A stretch of 41,520 nt of DNA from the NCBI GenBank assembly GCA_025358055.1, contig JANYKV010000168.1, positions 1 through 41,520 of the forward strand. Reading direction: 5' to 3'. This document shows positions 24,563-32,125 of this stretch, piece by piece. The notes below the pieces were generated by a model. The model was given only the letters and a program-made list of their open reading frames with translations, did not search any database and was not told the origin of the DNA. This DNA is from Gemmatimonadota bacterium (lineage in GTDB: Bacteria > Gemmatimonadota > Gemmatimonadetes > Gemmatimonadales > GWC2-71-9). The stretch's first letter is position 1. Each line of letters starts with the position of its first letter. The translations under genes were made by a program, and so were the position numbers.

Positions 24563-25327
24563 CTACCTCCAGCCCGGAAACCAGAGCACGACCCTCGCTC
24601 CGTTTCGTCCGTCCGTACGATTTCCCAACAAAATCCATCCCCCCGCTCGCTCGATCAGATGCCTGGCGACCGTAAGGCCGATGCCATGATGCGACGGCCC
24701 CTTCGTGCTGGCAAACGCATCAAACGCGAGCGGGAGAATCTCCTGAGGTATCCCCGGGCCCTCATCCTCGATGATCAACTCGAGTCCGCCCTCCCTTCCC
24801 GAGGCAGTCAGGACGACCATGCCGCCGGGTCGTTCGGCTTGAGCCTCCTTGGCGTTCGTGATGATCGCCAGCAGGATCTGTTGGAAGCGCCGATCCGGGA
24901 TGGCGAGAGGAGGAAGGTCGTGCCCGATACGACGGATCAGTGGGATCTGGATCCGTTCCCGGAGGAATGTCTGAAGCTCGTCGACATAGTCCAGCGCTAG
25001 CACCGAATCAAGAGGGGCCGCTTCGGCGTCGGCTGGATGTGACAAGTGGCTCATGATTTCCAGGATCACGAAGGTTCGGTCGATCGCGGTTCGCACGTTC
25101 GCCGCCACCCGGGGGTCGAGGGACGGGTCGGTCGTCCCTGGGTCGGCCAAGGCCAGTACCTGAACTGAGTTGCGGAGGTCGTGGGCCAAGCGTCTGAGGA
25201 TCGTGTTCGTGCGGTGTGCGCTATCGAGTTCCACGAGCATTGTCATTCCCTGCTCGGGATCGGGCCACCGGATGGGGGTGACCTCCTCCAGCGCAGGCAA
25301 ATGATTGTTAGCGAAGGACTTATCCAC
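24563..25327 (-). CDS. Soluble sensor histidine kinase
   Basis: A cytoplasmic histidine kinase without membrane segments. The dimerisation/phosphoacceptor motif LRRLAHDLRNSVQV places the His at residue 49. The ATPase domain has the N box with Asn158 (ILLAIITNAKEAQ), G1 DEGPGIP (188-194), the F box around AFDAFASTK and G2 GIGL (215-218). No PAS or GAF sensor precedes the His, only about 40 residues. GTG 25327 was chosen because AGGAG lies seven bases upstream on this strand (25335-25339); the frame stays open to 25504, but that stretch is not kinase-like. It lies downstream of motA-motB-regulator, 218 bases beyond the regulator gene. Confidence 0.85.
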   Translation of the reverse strand: MDKSFANNHLPALEEVTPIRWPDPEQGMTMLVELDSAHRTNTILRRLAHDLRNSVQVLALADPGTTDPSLDPRVAANVRTAIDRTFVILEIMSHLSHPADAEAAPLDSVLALDYVDELQTFLRERIQIPLIRRIGHDLPPLAIPDRRFQQILLAIITNAKEAQAERPGGMVVLTASGREGGLELIIEDEGPGIPQEILPLAFDAFASTKGPSHHGIGLTVARHLIERAGGWILLGNRTDGRNGARVVLWFPGWR

Positions 25328-25334
25328 AACGATG

Positions 25335-25339
25335 CTCCT
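25335..25339 (-). promoter_or_regulatory. Ribosome binding site deciding the kinase start
   Basis: Minus-strand AGGAG, seven bases before the GTG at 25327. It favours this start over the longer frame. Confidence 0.6.
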
Positions 25340-25545
25340 GGCCGACCAAAAATGCCTGGGGGTTATGCCCGGCGCAGGTGCCTCCCGGTTCCTCCGTATA
25401 TATAGGAGACACCAGAGCCGTGGGACCTGGGCTGAGGGAATATATCGGTGGAGCCGGTCAGGATGTGGGATTCCCTTCGGAGACCGGCAACAACTGTCAC
25501 GCATTCACAGATTCGGCCCGTCGGCTGGAACGACGCGGCCGCGGT

Positions 25546-26724
25546 TCACGTCGCGATCCAGGCTCCGTGGAGAATAGGATCGACCCGATGCCGGCGTCGG
25601 ATCACATCAAGTGTTGTCGTCGACATCTCGGCACCCTTGGCCAAGAGCTTCACGCCTCCACTGGTGAAAAGGTCGTCAGCCAGCACCATACCTTCGGCGA
25701 GGTTGTCCACGGAGACCCGGACCCGGGCATCGCGCCAATCGTCCTCGGGGGATATCGCGACGATGCTCTTCAGGTAGGCGATCACGAGGGGATCATACCA
25801 CGTTCCGGCATGCGGCTCGAGTCGCTCCAGCGCCTCCTGGCTCGAATGGGTCACCTCGAGGTGGGCCCGGAAATCGATTAGGACGCGCAGAATTCGCGAG
25901 CGAAGCGGAATCTGTCCCTGCTGGAGGTGTTCGGGGCGCCCGGTGCCGTCCCAGTTCTCGAACAGGTAGCCCACCAGTTCGCCCGCGGCTTGCAGCCCTT
26001 CGACTCGCTCCATCAGTTCCTTGGTGGCGAGGACATACCGCCAGTTTCCACTGTCATCGGCCACCAAAAAGTCGGCATCGGCCGCCTCCGGATGGATGAC
26101 GACCTTTCCGATTTCGTGGAGCCGCGCCGCCAGGTCGAGATCGCGCCGGAGTTCGGTCGGAATCTCGAATCGTTCCGCCATCTGGGCAGCGAAATCACCG
26201 AGCATGGTGCTTCGGCTTGCGGCGTCGTGGACACTGACTTCGATGATGTGGCCCAGAAGAGAGAGCATCTGTTCGAAACTGGCCTCCATCTTCTGATGCA
26301 GCGTCTCGAGCTCCAGCTTGTCCAGGCGGAGCTGGTCGTGAAGTTGCTTGAGCCGGAGCAGCGAACGCACTTTTCCGAGAAGCTCCGCGGCCTGGACGGG
26401 CTTGAGGAGTGTGTCGTCAATTCCATTCTCGCTGGCGTCCAGCTTCTCATGAACATCCTGCACTCCGGTGACCATGACAAACATGCAGTCCGACAGGGTG
26501 GGGTCTTGTTTCACGAGTTGGCAGAGCTCGCGCCCGTCCATGCCGGGCATCGCATAGTCGCTCAGGATCAGCGAGGGTCGCTCTTCGCGCGCTAAGGCGA
26601 GTGCATGCGAACCGTCCGAGGCGAGGAGCACTCGGAACGATGGGTCTGTGGCCACGATTTGGCCGAACAGCCGCAGGGTCACTTGATCGTCGTCGACGAT
26701 GAGGATGACGGCTGGTTCACTCAT
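25546..26724 (-). CDS. Response regulator with receiver and degenerate HD-GYP domain
   Basis: Residues 5-120 form a receiver: DDD at 11-13, phospho-acceptor Asp56 in LILSDYAMPGMDG, Thr86 and Lys108. A coiled linker (125-155) leads to an HD-GYP-like domain. There the HD dyad reads HE (203-204, LHEIGKVVIHPE), and the signature that is HHExWDGTGYP in active enzymes reads FENWDGTGRP (255-264). Several metal ligands are thus missing, so c-di-GMP hydrolysis is doubtful. The last 60 residues contain VSVDNLAEGMVLADDLFTSG, a small domain often found with HD-GYP regulators. It overlaps motB by four bases (ATGA), which links it to the stator operon. Length is 392 aa. Confidence 0.82.
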   Translation of the reverse strand: MSEPAVILIVDDDQVTLRLFGQIVATDPSFRVLLASDGSHALALAREERPSLILSDYAMPGMDGRELCQLVKQDPTLSDCMFVMVTGVQDVHEKLDASENGIDDTLLKPVQAAELLGKVRSLLRLKQLHDQLRLDKLELETLHQKMEASFEQMLSLLGHIIEVSVHDAASRSTMLGDFAAQMAERFEIPTELRRDLDLAARLHEIGKVVIHPEAADADFLVADDSGNWRYVLATKELMERVEGLQAAGELVGYLFENWDGTGRPEHLQQGQIPLRSRILRVLIDFRAHLEVTHSSQEALERLEPHAGTWYDPLVIAYLKSIVAISPEDDWRDARVRVSVDNLAEGMVLADDLFTSGGVKLLAKGAEMSTTTLDVIRRRHRVDPILHGAWIAT

Positions 26725-27548
26725 GGCGTCGCTCTCTTCACACGGAAGCGCGTGGTGTCCGCCCGAACCGTGTCGGATGGAATCTTCTCGAAGAGGACCG
26801 TGATCGAGACCCGCCGATTGCTTGGGGCATAGGGGTCGTTCTTGACCCGAAGCGCTCGATCTGCCATGCCTCGAACCTGACTCACGTGGTGCTCCGACAG
26901 CCCACTCGCCACCATGATTCGGCGGGAGGTATTGGCCCGATCAGCGCTCAGCTCCCAGTTCGAATACTCGGCGCCGCCGGTGTATGGCCGGGCATCGGTG
27001 TGCCCTTCGATCATAATATCGTTGGAGGATTTGCCGAGCTCACTGCCCAGCAGCGCGAGGAGCTCTCGCCCGTGCTCGCTCGGGGCAGCCCGTCCCGTTT
27101 GAAAGAAGATGCCGGTGCTGTCCTCGAGCAGTTGGATTCGAAGCCCCTCTTCGGTCATCGCGATCTCCACGTGACCAGCAATGGTCTTCAGCGAGGGAAT
27201 GGAATCGAGGCGGTTTTGAATGGTCTCTTGCATCAGTTGCAGACGGTCGATGCGCAGGTCGACGATCTTCGTGTTGGACAACGGACGGGCCACTTGGGTT
27301 TGGGCCCCTTCGCCCTTCATGATCGAGGAACCGAATTCGTTCGCCCGGCCTAGCGGGTCCTGAAAGTACCCGGCGATGGCGGCCTTCACGTCGGAGCTCT
27401 GATTCACGAGCCAGAGCACCAGAAAGAGGGCGAACATGGCGGTCATGAAGTCGGCGAAAGCGACCTTCCAGGCACCCCCATGATGGGGGTGTGCATGGCC
27501 CTTCCGCTTCACAATGATCAGGACAGGAGTCTCGCGGCCCTTGTTCAT
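26721..27548 (-). CDS. motB: Flagellar stator protein MotB
   Basis: MotB forms the proton channel with MotA and anchors the stator to peptidoglycan. The N-terminus WKVAFADFMTAMFALFLVLW has the essential proton-carrying Asp at residue 33, in the single membrane segment. The C-terminal OmpA-like domain has IMIEGHTDARPYTGG and NWELSADRANTSRRIM, then GLSEHHVSQVRGMADRALRV, ending in NRRVSITVLF. ATG 27548 was chosen because the upstream residues overlap motA and are not MotB-like. Length is 275 aa. It starts 16 bases after motA. Confidence 0.96.
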   Translation of the reverse strand: MNKGRETPVLIIVKRKGHAHPHHGGAWKVAFADFMTAMFALFLVLWLVNQSSDVKAAIAGYFQDPLGRANEFGSSIMKGEGAQTQVARPLSNTKIVDLRIDRLQLMQETIQNRLDSIPSLKTIAGHVEIAMTEEGLRIQLLEDSTGIFFQTGRAAPSEHGRELLALLGSELGKSSNDIMIEGHTDARPYTGGAEYSNWELSADRANTSRRIMVASGLSEHHVSQVRGMADRALRVKNDPYAPSNRRVSITVLFEKIPSDTVRADTTRFRVKRATP

Positions 27549-27564
27549 ATGGGAGTCGCTCCGC

Positions 27565-28425
27565 TCACTTGGCCTTGATCGACTTACAAGCAGTTTCCAT
27601 GGCCGTGAAGCTTGGGCGCACTTCGGAGTAGATGGCGCGCCGGGCAAATTCGACCACCACGATCGGGGCGAAACCCTTGGCGAAAGCGACCACGGCGGCC
27701 TTGAGCATGTTGTAGAACCGCGCCTCGCCTGCATTGAGGTGCTCAATGGCCGTTGCGATCGGGCCGGCGAACCCGTACGCCGCGAGGACTCCCAACATGG
27801 TCCCTGTGAGAGCGGCCCCGACGTGTTCGCCGATCTGTTCCACCGGGCCCGAAATCGCCGCCATGGTCACGATAATGCCGAGAACCGCGGCCACGATGCC
27901 GATGCCGGGGAGCGCGTCGCTCACCTTCTGGAGGGCGCTCGCCGCCGCACTCGATTGTTCGTGATGGACGTCGATTTCCGCTTCCATCAACGAATCGAGA
28001 TCATGCGGGGGAACGCTTCCTACCAGCACCAGCCGGAGATTGTCGCAGAGGAACTCCATCGCGTGGTGCTGGGCGAGGAGTGTGGGGTATTTCTTGAACA
28101 GGACGCTTTTCTCGGGTCCCTCGATATGGGCTTCGATCGCCACGAGCCCATCCCGCCGCGCGATCTGGAACAGCTCGTACAACATCTTGAGGGCGTCGAG
28201 GTAGAGGACCTTATTGAAGGGGGAGGCTTTGAGAACTGCGGTGATCTTGCCGATCATTGCTTTGAGGACTGGACCGGGGGTCGATACCAACACGGTCCCT
28301 AACGCGGTGCCCAGGATGGTCACGATTTCCGAAACATGCAAGAGCGCGCCGAGTCGGCCGCCAGCGATGGTGAAGCCCCCGACGACCGACGCCACGACGA
28401 CTAACAAGCCTATGATCGCGATCAT
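27565..28425 (-). CDS. motA: Flagellar stator protein MotA
   Basis: MotA is the pentameric stator ring that rotates against FliG. ATG 28425 with GGGAG just upstream gives MIAIIGLLVVVASVVGGFTI, the first membrane segment. The cytoplasmic loop includes EAHIEGPEKSVLFKKYP and MEFLCDNLRLVLVG. The C-terminal pair of membrane segments has DALPGIGIVAAVLGIIVTMA and VGAALTGTMLGVLAAYGFAG, the MotA hallmark. At 286 residues it belongs to the longer proteobacteria-like MotA type. A sigma-28-like promoter lies about 60 bases upstream. Confidence 0.96.
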   Translation of the reverse strand: MIAIIGLLVVVASVVGGFTIAGGRLGALLHVSEIVTILGTALGTVLVSTPGPVLKAMIGKITAVLKASPFNKVLYLDALKMLYELFQIARRDGLVAIEAHIEGPEKSVLFKKYPTLLAQHHAMEFLCDNLRLVLVGSVPPHDLDSLMEAEIDVHHEQSSAAASALQKVSDALPGIGIVAAVLGIIVTMAAISGPVEQIGEHVGAALTGTMLGVLAAYGFAGPIATAIEHLNAGEARFYNMLKAAVVAFAKGFAPIVVVEFARRAIYSEVRPSFTAMETACKSIKAK

Positions 28426-28484
28426 GCCCGGGCTCCCAATCCTGCCCCTGTCGGTGGTGGGTGGACTCCGTATCCAGGCCTCTA

Positions 28485-28511
28485 GTATCGGACGGGCCGG
28501 CGCCTTCTTGA
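28485..28511 (-). promoter_or_regulatory. Sigma-28 (FliA) type promoter for motA operon
   Basis: On the minus strand, TCAAGAAG (28504-28511), eleven bases, then TCCGATAC (28485-28492). This fits the enteric consensus TAAAGTTT-N11-GCCGATAA with 6 of 8 matches in the -10 and 4 of 8 in the -35, at exact spacing. It lies about 60 bases before the motA ATG. MotAB is a classic sigma-28 target and fliA is encoded in the window. Confidence 0.55.
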
Positions 28512-28599
28512 GGCGGGAATGGCTCGTGACTAGGCGGGCTATGTGCAAGCCGCACAATGGGATGGTAGATTCCCTCCAGGCCTTCTACTGGTGGGCGGC

Positions 28600-29463
28600 G
28601 TGACGTCATTCATAATGGGGCTACAGGACCTCCTGAAGTCGGGGAAACAACTCCCGACCCTTCCGGTATTGGTCTTTCAGCTCCATGCCGCCCTGGACCG
28701 GGACAACGTGAGCGCCCGGGAAATCGTCAACCTCATCGAGCGAGACCCGGCCCTCACCGCCCGCCTGCTCCGGGCCGCGAATTCGGCCGCATTCTCCCGC
28801 GGCCCGGACCGCATCGCCGATATCGGGGGGGCCATCAACCGGCTTGGCCTCAACCAGGTTCGGTCGCTTTGTATTGTTCTCTCGGTGGTTAGGGCGTTTG
28901 GACACGAGCAGCAGGGACTCGACCACCACCGCTTTTGGCAGCACTCAGCCGCGGTGGGGCTCGTTGCCGAACGCCTTGCGCATCCGGGGCAGGGGCATTC
29001 GGGCAGTCGCGGCGGCGACGTCTACGTCGCGGGTCTCTTGCACGATGTCGGACTCCTGATCTTGGATCAGTTCTTTCGAACGGAGTTCGCGGAAGTCCAG
29101 GAGGAGGTGACTACGGAACTTCAGGCCTCCTGGCGCATTGAGGAAAGTCGCCTCGGGATGGACCATGGTGAGATCGGCGGGCTCTTCCTGGGCCGATGGG
29201 GCCTTCCCCCGGAGGTGATCGCCGCCGTTACGCATCATCACCACCCTGATAGTGCCCCTGCCGAGGGCGCCCAACTGACCCGGCTCGTATGGGCAGCCGA
29301 GGCACTCTGCACGGCGACGGGCCTGGAATTGCCGCAAGAAGGCGTTGGAGAGGTGTCCCCCGGGATCGCAATAGAGGGCCTTGGAATCCCCACCTCGGAG
29401 CATGAATCGCTCCTCATGGAAGTTGGTGCCATCGGTGAGCGGGCCCGACATTTCTTGAGCTGA
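28600..29463 (+). CDS. HDOD domain protein
   Basis: HDOD proteins are signalling modules of the HD superfamily that usually lack catalytic activity and act in motility, c-di-GMP and stress signalling. The domain starts at LLKSGKQLPTLPVLVFQLHA, with VNLIERDPALTARLLRAANS, the ANSAAF motif, and INRLGLNQVRSLC, all standard. A relict HD is seen in VAGLLHDVGLLIL, and a His-rich run (AVTHHHHPDS) follows. No second domain is present; length is about 287 aa. Starts GTG 28600 and ATG 28615 are both possible, neither with a strong ribosome binding site. It is divergent from motA and about 200 bases before the cheA-like gene. Confidence 0.85.
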   Translation: MTSFIMGLQDLLKSGKQLPTLPVLVFQLHAALDRDNVSAREIVNLIERDPALTARLLRAANSAAFSRGPDRIADIGGAINRLGLNQVRSLCIVLSVVRAFGHEQQGLDHHRFWQHSAAVGLVAERLAHPGQGHSGSRGGDVYVAGLLHDVGLLILDQFFRTEFAEVQEEVTTELQASWRIEESRLGMDHGEIGGLFLGRWGLPPEVIAAVTHHHHPDSAPAEGAQLTRLVWAAEALCTATGLELPQEGVGEVSPGIAIEGLGIPTSEHESLLMEVGAIGERARHFLS

Positions 29464-29649
29464 CAGGTTGCGGGCGCGTTGGGCCACAGTTTTTCGACTT
29501 GCCCTCTCTCCTCTAGGGCGCTATTCCGCACCCTTGCACTCAGCCAGATCCTCAACCCAGCGGCCCGTTCTGCCGATGCTCCTGGCGTTCCCCGGTTGTC
29601 GAATCGCTCCTGTGGGTCTCACCAAAGGGAGGTTGGCCGGGGTAGCAAC

Positions 29650-29655
29650 AGGAGG
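29650..29655 (+). promoter_or_regulatory. Ribosome binding site deciding the cheA-like start
   Basis: AGGAGG lies nine bases before ATG 29665. It fixes the start although the frame is open from 29479. Confidence 0.6.
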
Positions 29656-29664
29656 GCGGTCGGC

Positions 29665-31092
29665 ATGGAGGAAACGGGCGACTTGGTCAAGGAATTTCTC
29701 GTCGAGAGTTTCGAGGCTCTGGACCAGTTGGATCGTGACCTAGTCACTCTGGAACAACATCCTCGGGACCGCGAACTCCTCGCCCGTATTTTCCGATCCA
29801 TCCACACGATAAAAGGCACTTGCGGGTTTTTTGGCTTCAGCAACCTTGGAGGGATCTGCCACGTTGGGGAGAGTCTCCTTTCCCTCCTCCGCGATGGCAC
29901 CCTAGTGTTGGATTCGGAGCGCACCAGCGCGTTACTCAAGTTGATTGACGCCATTCGTCAGATCCTCAGTCGCATCGAATCCACGGGCGTCGAGGGGGAG
30001 GGCAATTGCAGCGGCTTGATCTCCCTTCTCACGCGGTTACAGGAAGATCCCTTGGCCGACCGCGCGCCGAGCGCGGAAGTTCCCCGAGCGATGAAAAACA
30101 TGGGCGATCTGCTCATCGACAAGGGTGTCGTTCGGCCGGAGCAGGTCGAAAAAGCCGCGGAGCTTCAACGGAGGGGTGACCCGAGGCACATTGGTGAGAT
30201 TCTGATACAAACCGCTGCGGTTCCCCCGAGCGCAGTGGTCGAGGCGTTGGCGACACAGGGCGAAAATACTCGCGCCGGCGACACCACGATCCGAGTGGAC
30301 GTGGGGCTACTGGACAACCTCATGAACTCCGTCGTTGAGTTGGCCCTCGTCCGGGACGAAATCCTCCGGTATGCCGCCTCCCGCAATGAAGCCACTTTTC
30401 TCAAAACGACCCAGCGCCTGGATTTGATCGCGAACGAGCTGCAGAGTAGCGTGTTGAAGACCCGCATGCAGCCGATCGGGAATGTGTGGGGAAAGTTTCC
30501 CCGTGTGGTTCGCGACCTCGCCCTTGCGTGTCGGAAGCAAGTCCGGATTGAAGTGGACGGGAAAGACACCAAGCTCGACAAGTCCATCATCGAGGCGATC
30601 AAGGACCCGTTGATGCATATCGTTCGGAATTCGGTCGATCATGGCATCGAGCTCCCCGCCGTTCGCGTGGCAATGGGGAAGCCTGAGGAAGGCGTGTTGT
30701 TCATGCGGGCCTACGACGAAGGCGGCCACGTCAATATCGAGATCACCGATGACGGCGCGGGAATCGATCCCAGCCAACTCAGGGCCAAGGCCGTCGCAAC
30801 CCGCCTGTTCACCGCCGATCAGGCCGGGGGATTGAGTGAGCGGGAGGTGCTGCGGCTCATCTTCGCTCCCGGATTCACCACTGCGGCCAACGTCACCAAT
30901 ATGTCGGGCCGCGGCGTTGGTCTGGATGTAGTCAAGACGAGTGTTGAAAGAGTCGGCGGTACGGTCGACGTCCATAGCGTCCCGGGACGAGGGACCATGC
31001 TTCGGATCAAAGTGCAGAATGGCTTGCTGGGGACAAAAGACACCCTCGCTCCGGCAAGAGCGAGGGCAGGGAGGGGTTTCCTGGAGAACTGA
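29665..31092 (+). CDS. cheA: CheA-like histidine kinase lacking the P5 (CheW-like) domain
   Basis: CheA is the chemotaxis kinase. P1 (Hpt, residues 5-105) carries the phospho-acceptor His47 in FRSIHTIKGTCGFFGF. Instead of a P2 domain there is a segment (about 143-198) with GDLLIDKGVVRPEQVEKAAE and IGEILIQTAAVPPSAVVEAL, similar to the MshEN-type helical pairs of secretion ATPases. P3 (205-270) and P4 follow: N box PLMHIVRNSVDHGIEL, G1 DDGAGIDP, and GRGVGLDVVKTSVERVGG. The end should read IKLPLTLAI and then P5, but it diverges after LRIKV (residue 450) into 25 unrelated residues and a stop. Without P5 it cannot bind CheW and arrays in the usual way. No CheW, CheY, CheB or receptor gene is in the window. 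Length is 475 aa. Confidence 0.85.
   Translation: MEETGDLVKEFLVESFEALDQLDRDLVTLEQHPRDRELLARIFRSIHTIKGTCGFFGFSNLGGICHVGESLLSLLRDGTLVLDSERTSALLKLIDAIRQILSRIESTGVEGEGNCSGLISLLTRLQEDPLADRAPSAEVPRAMKNMGDLLIDKGVVRPEQVEKAAELQRRGDPRHIGEILIQTAAVPPSAVVEALATQGENTRAGDTTIRVDVGLLDNLMNSVVELALVRDEILRYAASRNEATFLKTTQRLDLIANELQSSVLKTRMQPIGNVWGKFPRVVRDLALACRKQVRIEVDGKDTKLDKSIIEAIKDPLMHIVRNSVDHGIELPAVRVAMGKPEEGVLFMRAYDEGGHVNIEITDDGAGIDPSQLRAKAVATRLFTADQAGGLSEREVLRLIFAPGFTTAANVTNMSGRGVGLDVVKTSVERVGGTVDVHSVPGRGTMLRIKVQNGLLGTKDTLAPARARAGRGFLEN
31043..31066 (-). terminator. Intrinsic terminator of the GGDEF gene, inside the cheA 3' end
   Basis: CCCTCGCTC (31043-31051) pairs with GAGCGAGGG (31058-31066) around a 6-base loop. 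Read on the minus strand it lies about 28 bases after the stop of the diguanylate cyclase gene and is followed by TGTCTTTTGT, a T-rich tract. On the plus strand no T-run follows, so it serves the minus-strand gene while overlapping the last cheA codons. Confidence 0.65.
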
Positions 31093-31093
31093 G

Positions 31094-32125
31094 CTAGGCT
31101 TTCTCGAGCGGGACGGGCGATAGTGGAGGGAAGGCTGAGTGGGGCAACAACGGTTGCCCCGCGATGGCCAGTTTGCGGGCGCGTTTGTTTTCGTACAGCA
31201 CACGGTCGGCCTTGGCCATGATTTCCTGGAGCGGACTATTGGGGCCGGCCTCGAACGGCACGATGCCCAGGCTGCACGAGAGGGGATACATCCGATCGGG
31301 TGCCGCGTTCAGTTTCTCCAAGCTCTGCTCCAAGCGGCATCGGACGATGCGATCGCCGTCACCGGACGTGTCGAGTGCGAGGACGGCGAATTCATCGCCG
31401 CCAAATCGGGCCACCACATCGGATTGCCGAAAGGTTTGCCGCAGAACCTCGGCCATCTGCATGATGGCCAGGTCCCCTTCGTGGTGGCCGTAGGTGTCAT
31501 TGATCTGCTTTAAGCCGTCTAAGTCAGCGAAAATCATGAGGAAGCGAGACCCCATCCGCTGCCCGAGACGAAGGTGGCCGGCCGCCAGCGTGGAAAACCC
31601 GCGGCGGTTGAAAAGGCCGCTCAACTCGTCCATGAGGGACAGGCCGCGGAGCGAGCTCACGAAGTTGTTCCGTTCGATCGCGCAGCGAATCGAGCGCGCC
31701 AGGCCTTCCGGCGTGGCATGTCCCTTCACAATGTAGTCTTGAGCGCCCTGCTGTACCGCTTGCACTGCCAAGGATTCGTCGGAGTGGGAACTCGCGACGA
31801 TGATCGGGAGATGAGGGGCGGCGGTGGAGAGACTCGTAAATGTTTCCAGCCCCTCGCTGTCCGGAAGGCCAAGGTCGAGGAGTACCAGATCGATCCCACC
31901 CAGGGCTAACCGTTCGATCCCGGTGTACAGCCGATCCGCGGTCTCGACCGTAACGTTCATATTCCGCGTGCGCATGAGCATGTGACGGAGCCGAAGTGCC
32001 TCCTCTGGCTGGTCCTCGATCAGGAGGATCCGCAGCTGCACCGACGCCGGTTCCTGCCGCCGCCGTACGGCGGTGGCGTGGAACGGTTCAGGAAGCGCGT
32101 AGAGGTTGGCAAATCCAACGGTCAC
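31094..32125 (-). CDS. Response regulator diguanylate cyclase (receiver-GGDEF)
   Basis: Makes cyclic di-GMP from two GTP under control of a phosphorylatable receiver. The receiver (about 31-150) has IEDQ at 36-39, phospho-acceptor Asp84 in LVLLDLGLPDSEG, and Lys134. The GGDEF domain starts near DELSGLFNRRGF. Its active site GGDEF is intact (242-246), with the metal-binding DLDGLKQIND, and an I-site RxxD (RQSD, 233-236) five residues before GGDEF, so product inhibition is likely. GTG 32125 is used here; GTG 32041, just before QLRILLIEDQ with AGGAA upstream, is a good alternative. It converges on cheA with one base between the stops. A sigma-54-like promoter lies upstream. Confidence 0.9.
   Translation of the reverse strand: MTVGFANLYALPEPFHATAVRRRQEPASVQLRILLIEDQPEEALRLRHMLMRTRNMNVTVETADRLYTGIERLALGGIDLVLLDLGLPDSEGLETFTSLSTAAPHLPIIVASSHSDESLAVQAVQQGAQDYIVKGHATPEGLARSIRCAIERNNFVSSLRGLSLMDELSGLFNRRGFSTLAAGHLRLGQRMGSRFLMIFADLDGLKQINDTYGHHEGDLAIMQMAEVLRQTFRQSDVVARFGGDEFAVLALDTSGDGDRIVRCRLEQSLEKLNAAPDRMYPLSCSLGIVPFEAGPNSPLQEIMAKADRVLYENKRARKLAIAGQPLLPHSAFPPLSPVPLEKA

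Noticed and set aside
25442-25468. CCGATA on the minus strand before the kinase gene, like a sigma-28 -10
   Set aside because: At the proper spacing there is no -35 resembling TAAA, so it is probably chance.
29501-29519. GCCCT/AGGGC inverted repeat between HDOD and cheA
   Set aside because: Only five base pairs with a 9-base loop and no T-tract.
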